From an uncultured Paracoccaceae bacterium (GTDB taxonomy: Bacteria > Pseudomonadota > Alphaproteobacteria > Rhodobacterales > Rhodobacteraceae), in assembly GCA_937924905.1 (NCBI GenBank), contig CALDUK010000050.1:1-34189 (forward strand): DNA of 34,189 bases, given 5' to 3'. Numbering within the stretch: position 1 is the first letter of the stretch; each line of letters starts with the position of its first letter. The notes beneath the pieces were generated by a model. That model did not search any database, was not told where the DNA came from, and saw only the letters and a program-made list of their open reading frames with translations. The position numbers and the translations under genes were made by a program. Positions 17,334 through 25,088 of this stretch are shown here, in pieces.

Positions 17334-17396
17334 GCGAACGCACTGTTCGCGATTTGAGAACGTTTCTCCAACATACTGCCATCAAGACGCCGTCTT
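17334..17396. other. Three consecutive perfect dyads
   Basis: Within 63 bases lie GCGAAC-N5-GTTCGC (17334-17350), GAGAA-CGT-TTCTC (17356-17368) and AAGACG-C-CGTCTT (17384-17396). They sit between the importer terminator and a possible small gene. They could be operators, or hairpins of a leader or small RNA; nothing in the sequence decides between these. Confidence 0.5.
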
Positions 17397-17436
17397 ACCC
17401 AACCACACATGCCTTGTATTCGAGACGAGGTATCCT

Positions 17437-17682
17437 GTGTTCAGACGGTTGTTCATGTCATTTCTATATCGGCCCCGCTTTGTTGAGGGTGCCGAGGCTA
17501 AAACTGTGCAGGATGCACCTGAAACGTCCCCGGCCTGCCGTGGGACCTTTCAGTCTATTATGTCACAGGAAGAGATCGCCAACGCCGAGTTTTCGAACCG
17601 GATGCGGGGGCGAACCCGTCGTGCTGTTTCGAAAATGGTACCTTTGCCCGCGATGAGCGCGCGGTTCAGAAATCAACCGTGA
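17437..17682 (+). CDS. Possible small basic protein, hypothetical
   Basis: An open frame for 81 residues starts at GTG 17437 with GAGG six bases upstream; an internal ATG at 17458 would give 74 residues. The product is basic, with no membrane segment or signal peptide. It begins VFRRLFMSFLYRPRF, has an acidic patch in the middle, and an Arg-rich stretch RMRGRTRRAVSKM near the end. I do not recognise it. Its last 17 bases overlap the 3' end of mipZ on the other strand. Codon use is mixed, with rare AGA and CTA at the start. It would fill a gap that is otherwise empty. It may be spurious. Confidence 0.35.
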   Translation: MFRRLFMSFLYRPRFVEGAEAKTVQDAPETSPACRGTFQSIMSQEEIANAEFSNRMRGRTRRAVSKMVPLPAMSARFRNQP

Positions 17683-18475
17683 CGCCAGGCAATTTCAGTT
17701 CTTTGACCAGTTCGCGCAATTCCTGACGCGCGGCGACATTCGACAGGTTCAGGTTTTGAATACCGATGTCGCGCAGGTCTAACAATGTCAGGCCGCGCGG
17801 GAACAGTTCGCGAAAGATCACACGTTCGGCAAAGCCGGGCGCGACGCGGAACCCGATCCGCTTGGCCAGTGATTGCACCGCTTCGGCCATCTTCTTTTTG
17901 TTGTGCATCGCCTGCGCGCCGACGCGGTTGCGCACCACGACCCAGTCAATCGGTTCCAGCCCAGCCTGGGCGCGCAGCTGACGCGCGTTCCAGACCATTT
18001 CGGAATAGATGGACGGTTTCAGAACCTTGTTGGTTTGCGGGTCGATCTGCGCCAGCAAATCAAAATCGACGAAACTGTCGTTAAGAGGTGTGACCAGTGT
18101 ATCGGCCAGCGAATGCGCCACCTGGCTGAGCCGGGTGTGCGAGCCGGGGCAATCGATCAGGATAAAGTCGACTTCGTGTTCCAGACCGGTGACCGCGGCC
18201 GAAAGCCGTTGGTCATAGATGTTTTCACCGGGGCCAAGACTGTCTTTGGTGATCTCGGGCAGTTCGCGGTAAATCGGACAGGGCAAGTTCAGGTTTTCTG
18301 CCGCCGTAAAGCGTTTGCGATTTTCGACATAGCGGCCAAAGCTGCGCTGTCTGAGATCGAGGTCCAAAACGCCGACAAGATGGCCCATACGCACAAGCGC
18401 GGTTGCGATGTGCATGGCGACCGTCGATTTGCCTGCGCCGCCTTTTTCGTTTCCGACGACAATGATGTGGGCCAC
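17666..18475 (-). CDS. mipZ: Division-plane positioning ATPase MipZ
   Basis: ParA-family ATPase that forms a gradient from the ParB-bound poles and inhibits FtsZ assembly, so that division occurs at midcell in many alphaproteobacteria. The 269-residue protein has the deviant Walker A KGGAGKST (11-18) with the signature lysine of the MinD/ParA group, DLDLRQRSFGRYVENR, which is characteristic of MipZ, Walker B-like FILIDCPGSHT, and the C-terminal half with RVIFRELFPRGLTLLDL. Length agrees with Caulobacter MipZ. The gene stands alone and is divergent from the ABC operon that starts 221 bases away. Confidence 0.93.
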   Translation of the reverse strand: MAHIIVVGNEKGGAGKSTVAMHIATALVRMGHLVGVLDLDLRQRSFGRYVENRKRFTAAENLNLPCPIYRELPEITKDSLGPGENIYDQRLSAAVTGLEHEVDFILIDCPGSHTRLSQVAHSLADTLVTPLNDSFVDFDLLAQIDPQTNKVLKPSIYSEMVWNARQLRAQAGLEPIDWVVVRNRVGAQAMHNKKKMAEAVQSLAKRIGFRVAPGFAERVIFRELFPRGLTLLDLRDIGIQNLNLSNVAARQELRELVKELKLPGVTVDF

Positions 18476-18696
18476 TGCTCTGCCTTCTTTTTTGCGGACG
18501 TCCTTCGACCATCCTTTTTTGCAGTATAGGGCGAGTTAGATTCCAAAGAAAGCATGTGTTGGTGCTTACCACCGGGAAAAGGTATTGGGTCGCAACGCGC
18601 TGAAAGTCGCGCAGGTATGACCTGCCGATTGGTTGCAATGCCGGGGCTTCTCGTGTTGGCTGGTGCGGGGCAGAATTATGGGATCGGGGAGATCAC

Positions 18697-19797
18697 GTGC
18701 CGACAGACACCGGAACAGACGACTTTGTCGTCTTTGATCGTGTTCAGAAAAGCTATGATGGCGAGATTTTGGTTGTCAAAGACCTTAATCTTTCGATTGG
18801 CAAAGGCGAATTTCTGACCATGCTTGGCCCGTCGGGGTCGGGGAAGACAACCTGTCTGATGATGCTGGCCGGTTTCGAGACCGCGACGCATGGCGAAATT
18901 CTGCTGGACGGAACTTCGATCAACAACATCCCGCCGCACAAGCGCGGCATTGGCATGGTGTTTCAGAACTATGCGCTGTTTCCGCATATGTCGGTGGCCG
19001 AGAACCTGGCCTTTCCGTTGGAAGTGCGCAAAATCGGCAAGTCCGAGCGCGAGGAAAAGGTCAAGCGCGCCTTGGACATGGTCCAGATGGGCGAGTTTGG
19101 CGGGCGGCGTCCGGCGCAATTGTCAGGCGGGCAACAACAGCGGGTCGCTTTGGCGCGGGCGCTGGTGTTTGAGCCTGAGCTGGTCTTGATGGACGAGCCT
19201 TTGGGCGCCCTGGACAAGCAATTGCGCGAACATATGCAATTCGAGATTACCAATCTGGCGCATTCGCTGGGGATCACCACGGTGTATGTCACCCATGACC
19301 AGACCGAAGCCTTGACGATGTCGGACCGCGTGGCGGTGTTTGATGATGGCCGTATTCAGCAATTGGCGCGGCCGGATGTTTTGTACGAAGAACCTGAAAA
19401 CAGTTTCGTTGCGCAGTTTATTGGCGAGAACAACACGCTGTCGGGTGTGGTCGAGACGATGGGTGACACAACCTGCACGGTAAAGCTGGATTCGGGCGAG
19501 ATTATTGACGCAAAGCCCGTGAATGTGTCGCGCCCCGGGGACCGCACGCTGGTGTCTATTCGGCCCGAGCGTGTCGAGTTCAACAAAGAACGCTTGCAGT
19601 CCGGCGTACATACGCTGCAGGCCGAGGTTCTGGAATTTATCTATATGGGCGACATTTTCCGGACGCGTTTGCGCGTGGCCGGACGGGATGATTTTGTTGT
19701 CAAAACGCGAAACGCACCGGATCAGGTGCGCTTGCAGCCCGGTCAGCAGATCGAGATTGGCTGGTTGCCGGAAGATTGCCGGGCGCTTGACGCCTGA
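18697..19797 (+). CDS. Polyamine/opine-type ABC transporter ATPase (PotA-like)
   Basis: A 366-residue ATPase of the spermidine/putrescine-type importers. The ABC domain has Walker A GPSGSGKTT (44-52), GMVFQNYALFPHMSV, signature LSGGQQQRVALARAL, Walker B LVLMDEPLGALD and the H-loop VTHDQTEAL. The C-terminal regulatory domain (TOBE type, from about residue 245) has VSIRPERVEF. The start is a GTG with GGGGAG upstream; a PotA-like strand (FVVFDRVQKSYDG) follows at residue 10. It is the first gene of a five-gene operon. Substrate could be a polyamine or another small cation; this cannot be told here. Confidence 0.92.
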   Translation: MPTDTGTDDFVVFDRVQKSYDGEILVVKDLNLSIGKGEFLTMLGPSGSGKTTCLMMLAGFETATHGEILLDGTSINNIPPHKRGIGMVFQNYALFPHMSVAENLAFPLEVRKIGKSEREEKVKRALDMVQMGEFGGRRPAQLSGGQQQRVALARALVFEPELVLMDEPLGALDKQLREHMQFEITNLAHSLGITTVYVTHDQTEALTMSDRVAVFDDGRIQQLARPDVLYEEPENSFVAQFIGENNTLSGVVETMGDTTCTVKLDSGEIIDAKPVNVSRPGDRTLVSIRPERVEFNKERLQSGVHTLQAEVLEFIYMGDIFRTRLRVAGRDDFVVKTRNAPDQVRLQPGQQIEIGWLPEDCRALDA

Positions 19798-19852
19798 GCC
19801 ATGCCGCGCTTCGATGTGGGTCGAAGGTGCGGACACAAGCTGGGTTGGGGCC

Positions 19853-19889
19853 TGTCCCGAGGTCTGACCCCGTTATCAACTTCGGGACA
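19853..19889 (+). other. Inverted repeat before the binding-protein ribosome site
   Basis: TGTCCCGA (19853-19860) is perfectly complementary to TCGGGACA (19882-19889), with a 21-base loop. The right arm ends two bases before the GGGAG ribosome site of the binding-protein gene. In mRNA it could protect the 5' end of a processed message or affect translation. Confidence 0.4.
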
Positions 19890-19901
19890 TGGGAGTATAA
19901 T

Positions 19902-21005
19902 ATGAAACTGACGACAACTGTTCTTGCAACCAGTGCGCTGGCTATTTCGGCCGGTGCATCGTTTGCAGAAGGCCATCTGGCCGATGAATTGACACTGGTG
20001 TCCTGGGGCGGCGCCTATCAGAAATCGCAACAGCGCGCTTATTCGGAACCCTATGCCGAAAACACCGGCGTGAATTTTGTTTGGGACGAAAGCAGTTCTG
20101 AAGCTGTGGCCAAGCTGCGCGCGATGAACGAAGCCGGCAACATCACCTGGGATGTGGTCGACGTGGTGGCGGCTGACGCCATTCGTCTGTGCGACGAAGG
20201 TCTGGCGATGGAAATCGACCATGACGAAGTTCTGGCAGACGCCCCTGACGGCACCAGCGCGTCGGACGATTTTGGCGACCTGATTGTCAGCGATTGCTTC
20301 ATCCCGCAGATCGTCTATTCGACGACGTTCGGCTATCGGAACGACCTGTTGGAAAAGGCACCCGACAGCGTTTGCGCGATCTTTGACACGGACACATACC
20401 CCGGTAAGCGGTCGCTGGAAAAGCAGCCGATTGCCAACCTGGAATGGGCGCTGATCTGTGACGGTGTCGACATCTCAGAGGTGTATGACGTTCTGGAAAC
20501 CGAAGAAGGCCAGGACCGTGCCTTCGCCAAGCTGGACACGATCAAGGACGACACCATCTGGTGGAGCGCGGGCGCCGAGACGCCTCAGCTTCTGGCAGAC
20601 GGTGAAGTCAGCATCGGTTCGACCTATAACGGTCGTCTGTTCAGCGTGATTGAGGAACAGAACCAGCCTGTGTCGATCCTGTGGGATTGGCAGATGTTCG
20701 ATCTGGACGGCTGGATCATTCCGGCAGGCTTGCCAGAAGACCGTCAGGCGCGTGCTTTGGACTTTGTGAAGTTCGCAACCGACACCCAGCGTCTGGCGGA
20801 TCAGGCCAAGTACATCAGCTATGGCCCGGCGCGTGCGTCGTCTGCCCCGTTGGTTGGCAAGCACGCGGATTTGGGTATCGACATGGCCCAGCACATGCCG
20901 ACCGATCCGAACAACGCGCAGAACACGTTCCTGTTCAACTATGAATGGTGGGCAGATTACCGCGACGATCTGGACGGCAAGTTCCAGGCGTGGCTGGCGC
21001 AATAA
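19902..21005 (+). CDS. Polyamine-type ABC transporter substrate-binding protein (PotD-like)
   Basis: A 367-residue periplasmic binding protein of the PotD/type-2 fold. The signal peptide is about residues 1-22, ending ISAGASFA. The mature protein starts with ADELTLVSWGGAYQKSQQRAY, the usual start in this family, followed by the WDVVDV strand and the tail NNAQNTFLFNYEWW. The start at 19902 is supported by GGGAG six bases upstream and by the signal peptide; a longer reading from 19827 would place the signal peptide internally. It lies 104 bases after the ATPase gene. Putative ligand is a polyamine or related small molecule, by family only. Confidence 0.93.
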   Translation: MKLTTTVLATSALAISAGASFAEGHLADELTLVSWGGAYQKSQQRAYSEPYAENTGVNFVWDESSSEAVAKLRAMNEAGNITWDVVDVVAADAIRLCDEGLAMEIDHDEVLADAPDGTSASDDFGDLIVSDCFIPQIVYSTTFGYRNDLLEKAPDSVCAIFDTDTYPGKRSLEKQPIANLEWALICDGVDISEVYDVLETEEGQDRAFAKLDTIKDDTIWWSAGAETPQLLADGEVSIGSTYNGRLFSVIEEQNQPVSILWDWQMFDLDGWIIPAGLPEDRQARALDFVKFATDTQRLADQAKYISYGPARASSAPLVGKHADLGIDMAQHMPTDPNNAQNTFLFNYEWWADYRDDLDGKFQAWLAQ

Positions 21006-21056
21006 GTCTGGTTTGGGCGGGGGTGACCCCGCCCATCACCCTTGGGGGAGAAAGCT

Positions 21057-21350
21057 ATGCCAAAGGGCTATATTATCGGGCACATCACGGTGACGGACCC
21101 CGAGGGGTATCCCGAGTATGTGCAGCGCGACACACCTATTCTGGAAAGCCACGGTGCGTCTTTCGTGGTGCGTGGCGGGCAGAGCCAGGTGATGGAGGGC
21201 GAGACCGGGGAGCGTCACGTCGTCATTGAGTTTCCAAGCTATGAGGCGGCTTTGGCGGCCTATCACGATCCGGCGTATCAGGAAGTGGCCGATATCCGTC
21301 GCCGCTGTGCGACCAGCACGATCATCGTGGTCGAGGGTCACGGCGAATGA
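21057..21350 (+). CDS. DUF1330 family protein
   Basis: A 97-residue soluble protein with the DUF1330 pattern, an alpha-beta dimeric-barrel (ferredoxin-like) fold: YIIGHITVTDPEGYPEY at the N terminus, a conserved GGQSQVMEG turn, VIEFPSYEAALAAYHDPAYQEV, and a final strand STIIVVEG. Family members have no firmly known reaction. Its presence between the binding protein and the permease of an importer is unusual, and its stop overlaps the permease ATG as ATGA, so it is translated with the transporter. It may act on the imported compound. Confidence 0.88.
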   Translation: MPKGYIIGHITVTDPEGYPEYVQRDTPILESHGASFVVRGGQSQVMEGETGERHVVIEFPSYEAALAAYHDPAYQEVADIRRRCATSTIIVVEGHGE

Positions 21351-22891
21351 ACGAGACCGGGCCGGTTTTGTCCGCAGACGGCACGCCGCTGAAGCGGTCG
21401 CTGGCCCGCGCGTTGCGGCGCGAGAAGTTTCGCGCTTTTCTGCTGGTGTCGCCTTTGCTGATTTTTATTCTTGTGACTTTTATTGCGCCGATTGCCGATA
21501 TGTTGTTCCGATCGGTCGAGAATAACATCGTGCAGGATACGATCCCGCGCACGGTGCATGTGTTGCGGGGCTGGGACCCGGATGCCAACGACTTGCCACC
21601 TGAAGAGGCATTTCAGGCGCTGTATCTGGATATTTCGCTGGCCGCCGAGATGAAGCGGCACACGCGTCTGGGGTCACGGCTGAATTACGAGAAAAGCGGG
21701 ATGGCGTCGCTGTTTCGCAAGTCGGGCCGCGGCGTCGGCAAGTTTGACGCCGACATCTATACGGATGCGATTGAGGATATGGACCCGGCCTGGTCAGACC
21801 CCGCGACCTGGGCCGAGGTGTTTGACGATGCGGACACACGCGCGGCCTTGCCAGTGACCGCGGGTGCCTGGGCGGCTTTGAATGACCATTTCGCAAGCCA
21901 GGGCAAAGAGCTGAAAAAGCGTGATCTGGAAGATTACCTGTTCGCCGCCCTGCATCTGGATACCCGCGACGGGGCCCCGGTGGACGACCCCGGCGTGAAG
22001 GCGATTGTTGCGGCACAGGCGGCGACGCCGTTTGAGCCGCTGGATTATCAGGCGGCCTTTGCCGATATCGACGAAGACTGGGTAGACCCCGATGTCTGGA
22101 AGACCATCCAGACCTATGCGGCCAGTTATACGCCCGGTTATTTTTTGAACTCGGCCGATCTGCAATTGACGCCCGCCGGGATAGAGGCGCGGCCCGAAAA
22201 TGAGCGCATCTATATTACCTTGTTTCAGCGGACGTTGTTCATGTCGCTGATGATCACGCTGTCCTGCATTTTGCTGGGCTATCCGGTGGCCTGGCTGTTG
22301 GCAAACCTGCCGGCGCGGTCGGCGAATGTGCTGCTGATTTTCGTTTTGCTGCCGTTTTGGACTTCGCTTTTGGTGCGGACCAGCGCGTGGAAGGTTCTGT
22401 TGCAGCAACAAGGGGTGATCAATGACATTCTGGTCTGGATTGGCTTGATCGATAACGCGGGCCGGTTGGTGATGATCAACAACCAGACCGGCACGATCAT
22501 TGCGATGACGCATATTCTGCTGCCGTTTATGATCTTGCCTTTGTATTCGGTGATGAAGACCATTCCGCCAAGCTTTTTGCGGGCGGCTAAATCACTTGGG
22601 GCGACGAACTGGACGGCGTTCTGGCGGGTGTATTTTCCGCAAAGTGTGCCGGGGATTGGCGCCGGGTCGATCTTGGTGTTCATCCTTGCGATTGGGTATT
22701 ACATCACGCCCGAACTGGTGGGGGGCACACAGGGCGTGTTCATTTCCAACCGGATCGCGTTTCATATCTCATCTTCGCTGAACTGGGGTCTGGCGGCGGC
22801 TTTGGGAACGATTTTGCTGGCCGCTGTTCTGATCCTGTATTGGGCCTATGACCGGATTGTCGGCATCGACAATGTGAAGCTGGGGGGCTGA
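21347..22891 (+). CDS. PotB-like ABC permease with large periplasmic insertion
   Basis: A 514-residue permease; ordinary PotB-type proteins have about 280-310. The first membrane helix is at about 31-54. Residues about 55-290 form a long polar region, presumably periplasmic, before the remaining helices. The C-terminal part is a normal permease with the EAA-type loop SFLRAAKSLGATNWTAFWR. Within the insertion two segments look repeated: 138-158 (Y..A....DP.W.DP..W) and 234-254 (Y..A..D.D..W.DP..W). The extra domain could contact the binding protein, as the MalF P2 loop does in the maltose importer (analogy, not homology). Confidence 0.9.
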   Translation: MNETGPVLSADGTPLKRSLARALRREKFRAFLLVSPLLIFILVTFIAPIADMLFRSVENNIVQDTIPRTVHVLRGWDPDANDLPPEEAFQALYLDISLAAEMKRHTRLGSRLNYEKSGMASLFRKSGRGVGKFDADIYTDAIEDMDPAWSDPATWAEVFDDADTRAALPVTAGAWAALNDHFASQGKELKKRDLEDYLFAALHLDTRDGAPVDDPGVKAIVAAQAATPFEPLDYQAAFADIDEDWVDPDVWKTIQTYAASYTPGYFLNSADLQLTPAGIEARPENERIYITLFQRTLFMSLMITLSCILLGYPVAWLLANLPARSANVLLIFVLLPFWTSLLVRTSAWKVLLQQQGVINDILVWIGLIDNAGRLVMINNQTGTIIAMTHILLPFMILPLYSVMKTIPPSFLRAAKSLGATNWTAFWRVYFPQSVPGIGAGSILVFILAIGYYITPELVGGTQGVFISNRIAFHISSSLNWGLAAALGTILLAAVLILYWAYDRIVGIDNVKLGG

Positions 22892-22922
22892 GCGAATGGG
22901 TTTTTCTGGCATGACGGATGTT

Positions 22923-22985
22923 GCGGGGGGCTTTGCCCCCGAAGCCTGCGGCTTCCCCCCCAGGATATTTTCCCCAAGAAGAAGG
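22923..22985. repeat. Rhodobacterales-type double-hairpin intergenic element
   Basis: Two adjacent hairpins, GGGGGC-TTT-GCCCCC (22926-22940) and GAAGCC-TGC-GGCTTC (22941-22955), are followed by a C-run, AGGATATTTTCCCC and an AAGAAGAAG-type end. Elements of this build are, from memory, scattered through intergenic regions of Rhodobacterales genomes. It lies inside the transporter operon between the two permease genes, in a 138-base gap. Function unknown; it could act as a partial terminator or an mRNA stabiliser. Confidence 0.6.
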
Positions 22986-23029
22986 GCGTTAAGGTTAACG
23001 GGTTTTAGGGTCAATCGAGGGGTGGTAAA

Positions 23030-23884
23030 ATGAGCGCCTTGCCCCCTTATGCCACGACTGGCCAGCGCATCTGGCATTATGCGTTTCGGGTGATCTGCGG
23101 GCTGATCTTTTTCTTTCTGATTGCGCCGATCCTGATCATCATTCCTTTGAGTTTCAATGCCGAGGATTTCTTTACCTTTACGCCAGAAATGCTGGCGCTG
23201 AGCCCCGAGGGGTTTTCGCTGAAACATTACCGGGATTTTTTTAGCAGCAACGATTGGCAGCAGGCGCTTTGGAATTCGGTCACGATTGCGCCGATGGCGA
23301 CATTGTTGTCGGTGGGGTTCGGCACATTGGCGGCGATTGGGTTGAGCCAGCCGCATGTGCCGTTCCGGCGCGCGATTATGGCGATTTTGATTTCACCGAT
23401 GATTGTGCCTTTGATCATTTCGGCGGCGGGGATGTTTTTTTTCTATAGCCGGATCGGCTTGCAAGGCACCTATTGGGGTGTGGTGCTGGCGCATGCGGCC
23501 TTGGGTATTCCGTTTGTGATTATCACCGTGACCGCCACGCTGGTGGGGTTTGACCGCAGTCTGACGCGGGCGGCGGCGAATCTGGGCGCGGATCCTGTGA
23601 CAACGTTTTTCCGGGTGCAGATGCCGTTGATCTTGCCCGGTGTCATATCGGGCGGGTTGTTTGCGTTTATCACGTCGTTTGACGAGGTGGTGGTGGTGCT
23701 GTTCGTCGGATCGGCCGGGCAGAAGACCTTGCCGTGGCAGATGTTTACAGGACTTCGCGAGCAGATCAGCCCGACCATTCTGGCGGTGGCGACCATTCTT
23801 GTCGCGCTGTCGATTGTGTTGCTGGCCACGCTGGAAGTGCTGCGGCGGCGCGGGGAGCGGCTGCGCGGGTTGTCCCCGGCATAG
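23030..23884 (+). CDS. PotC-like ABC transporter permease
   Basis: A 284-residue inner-membrane permease of the spermidine/putrescine type, the partner of the PotB-like permease. It has six likely membrane segments and the permease coupling loop SLTRAAANLGADPVTTFFRVQMP (positions about 181-203, EAA-like), plus the family stretch FITSFDEVVVVLFV near the C terminus. GGGG lies a few bases before the ATG. It is the last gene of the operon, separated from the PotB-like gene by the double-hairpin element. Confidence 0.92.
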   Translation: MSALPPYATTGQRIWHYAFRVICGLIFFFLIAPILIIIPLSFNAEDFFTFTPEMLALSPEGFSLKHYRDFFSSNDWQQALWNSVTIAPMATLLSVGFGTLAAIGLSQPHVPFRRAIMAILISPMIVPLIISAAGMFFFYSRIGLQGTYWGVVLAHAALGIPFVIITVTATLVGFDRSLTRAAANLGADPVTTFFRVQMPLILPGVISGGLFAFITSFDEVVVVLFVGSAGQKTLPWQMFTGLREQISPTILAVATILVALSIVLLATLEVLRRRGERLRGLSPA

Positions 23885-23908
23885 TTACACACGCATAAAT
23901 TGTATTTC

Positions 23909-23923
23909 TTAACGGTTTTTTAG
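23909..23923 (+). promoter_or_regulatory. CtrA-like box before the response regulator
   Basis: TTAA at 23909-23912 and TTAG at 23920-23923 are separated by seven bases, matching the CtrA consensus TTAA-N7-TTAA at 7 of 8 defined positions. The box lies 66 bases before the response regulator start. The site is AT-rich, so a chance match is possible. Confidence 0.35.
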
Positions 23924-23988
23924 GATTTCCTGCGGAATTTCTTTGCAATTGTTAAGACGTTGACGGGTTGCGTGAGGGGACGGCGTGG

Positions 23989-24423
23989 ATGTTCCACGAC
24001 ATGGTGTTTACCGGAAAGACCATTTTGCTGGTCGATGACGATCTATGCGTTCTGGATCAGGTGGAAGCACAGCTTTGCGCGCTTGGCGTTAAGCGTGTTT
24101 TGACGGCGACGACGCTGGGCGATGCGCGCGACTGGATTGCAGAGGATGTGATCAGCCTGGCTTTGCTGGATGTGAATCTGCAGCACGGCGAGACAACGGT
24201 TGATCTGGGATGGGACCTGGCCCGGAACGGTCTGCCTGTCGTGTTCTTTTCGGGGTTCAATTACGAAGCGATGTCGCGCCTGACCCGTGGGTTCGAATTA
24301 TTGGAAAAGCCGGTCAGTTTGCCAAGGTTGAAGGCGGCGATTTTGCGGGCGATTTTGCGGGCACCGCATATGGGCGATTACCCGACCGCAAAAAAAATGG
24401 CGGGCCGCGAGGCCCGCCAGTGA
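23989..24423 (+). CDS. Stand-alone receiver-domain response regulator
   Basis: A 144-residue cytoplasmic receiver with no output domain. Family residues are present: the acidic pocket LLVDDDLCVL, the phospho-acceptor in LALLDVNLQHG, the signalling Ser in VVFFSGF and the Lys in LLEKPVSL. It should act by binding a partner or passing phosphate on. The ATG at 23989 is chosen because GAGGGGA lies eight bases upstream; a TTG at 23968 is in frame but ahead of that site. The C-terminal residues KKMAGREARQ are encoded by DNA that also forms the leftward phaP terminator. Confidence 0.85.
   Translation: MFHDMVFTGKTILLVDDDLCVLDQVEAQLCALGVKRVLTATTLGDARDWIAEDVISLALLDVNLQHGETTVDLGWDLARNGLPVVFFSGFNYEAMSRLTRGFELLEKPVSLPRLKAAILRAILRAPHMGDYPTAKKMAGREARQ
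24390..24419 (-). terminator. phaP Rho-independent terminator
   Basis: Read leftward, TGGCGGGCC (24419-24411) and GGCCCGCCA (24406-24398) form a 9-bp stem with a four-base loop, followed by eight T (24397-24390). This is a strong terminator for the leftward phaP transcript. It lies inside the 3' end of the response-regulator gene. Confidence 0.85.
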
Positions 24424-24468
24424 TGGATAACGCCAACAGGGAGGTCGTTGGCAATCCGAAAACTCTGA

Positions 24469-24494
24469 GGATTTCGCCCTAAAGGGCGCAATCC
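24469..24494 (+). terminator. Weak hairpin after the response regulator
   Basis: GGATT-T-CGCCC pairs with GGGCG-C-AATCC around a TAAA loop, giving a 10-bp stem with one mismatch, then TTT. It may terminate the rightward response-regulator transcript. The T-tract is short, so confidence is low. Confidence 0.35.
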
Positions 24495-24549
24495 TTTGGA
24501 ACGCACAAAACACAACACACACTAGGTAACGAGGGACTGATTACTGTCT

Positions 24550-24996
24550 TTACTTTGCAGTTGCTTTTTTGGCAGCTGCGGTCATTTCGTCGGTGGCCTT
24601 TTTGACCGCCTTGGTGGCGTCTTCGCCCATGTCTTTTCCAGCGGCCATCATCAATTCGACGGTGTCCATCTGAACTTTCTTAGCGACTTCGGCAAAAGCA
24701 GCCAGCGATTCCGAGCTCATCTCGGCCTGGGCCGACGCGAAGTCGGTCATGGCTTTGGTGTAGTCGGCCGGTTCGTCTTTGGCGACGGACACGGTGCCCA
24801 GCTTGCCAATGGTGGCTTTTGTCCAGCCTGCGGAAATCTCGGTCGATTTCTCGGCGGCGTCGAGGACAACTTTCGACATTTTGTCAGCGAAAGACGCCTG
24901 CGTTTTGAACGCTTCGGTCATTGCCGACGTATCGACTGGGAACGCGCCCAGCATGTCTTTCATCATCTTTGTATAATCGGCTTGTTTAGCGGCCAT
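24550..24996 (-). CDS. phaP: Phasin (PHB granule-associated protein)
   Basis: Small amphipathic protein that coats polyhydroxybutyrate granules and limits their size and coalescence. It has 148 residues, no Cys, and is almost wholly helical, with long Ala/Lys/Glu/Met-rich segments (e.g. VLDAAEKSTEISAGW, SLAAFAEVAKKVQMD, ATKAVKKATDEMTAAAKK) typical of phasins. The start at 24996 (MAAKQADYTK) is set by AGGAG eight bases upstream; an upstream reading would run into the promoter. It follows phaC on the same strand but has its own PhaR-type promoter. The usual phaR gene is not seen downstream. Confidence 0.88.
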   Translation of the reverse strand: MAAKQADYTKMMKDMLGAFPVDTSAMTEAFKTQASFADKMSKVVLDAAEKSTEISAGWTKATIGKLGTVSVAKDEPADYTKAMTDFASAQAEMSSESLAAFAEVAKKVQMDTVELMMAAGKDMGEDATKAVKKATDEMTAAAKKATAK

Positions 24997-25050
24997 GGTG
25001 TTTCTCCTAAATCTTGCGGCGGAAAACCCGTCGCCTTTGCGATTACAGAA

Positions 25051-25079
25051 GATATACATGCTGCAATGCAGCAATTCAA
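25051..25079 (-). promoter_or_regulatory. phaP promoter with PhaR operator in the spacer
   Basis: On the minus strand TTGAAT (25079-25074) and TATATC (25056-25051) are spaced by exactly 17 bases, a good sigma-70-type pair. The spacer is centred on CTGCATTGCAG (plus strand 25061-25071), which is CTGC-N3-GCAG, the TGC-rich motif bound by the PHB-responsive repressor PhaR in Paracoccus. Binding would block RNA polymerase. Confidence 0.75.
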
Positions 25080-25088
25080 GAGATAATG

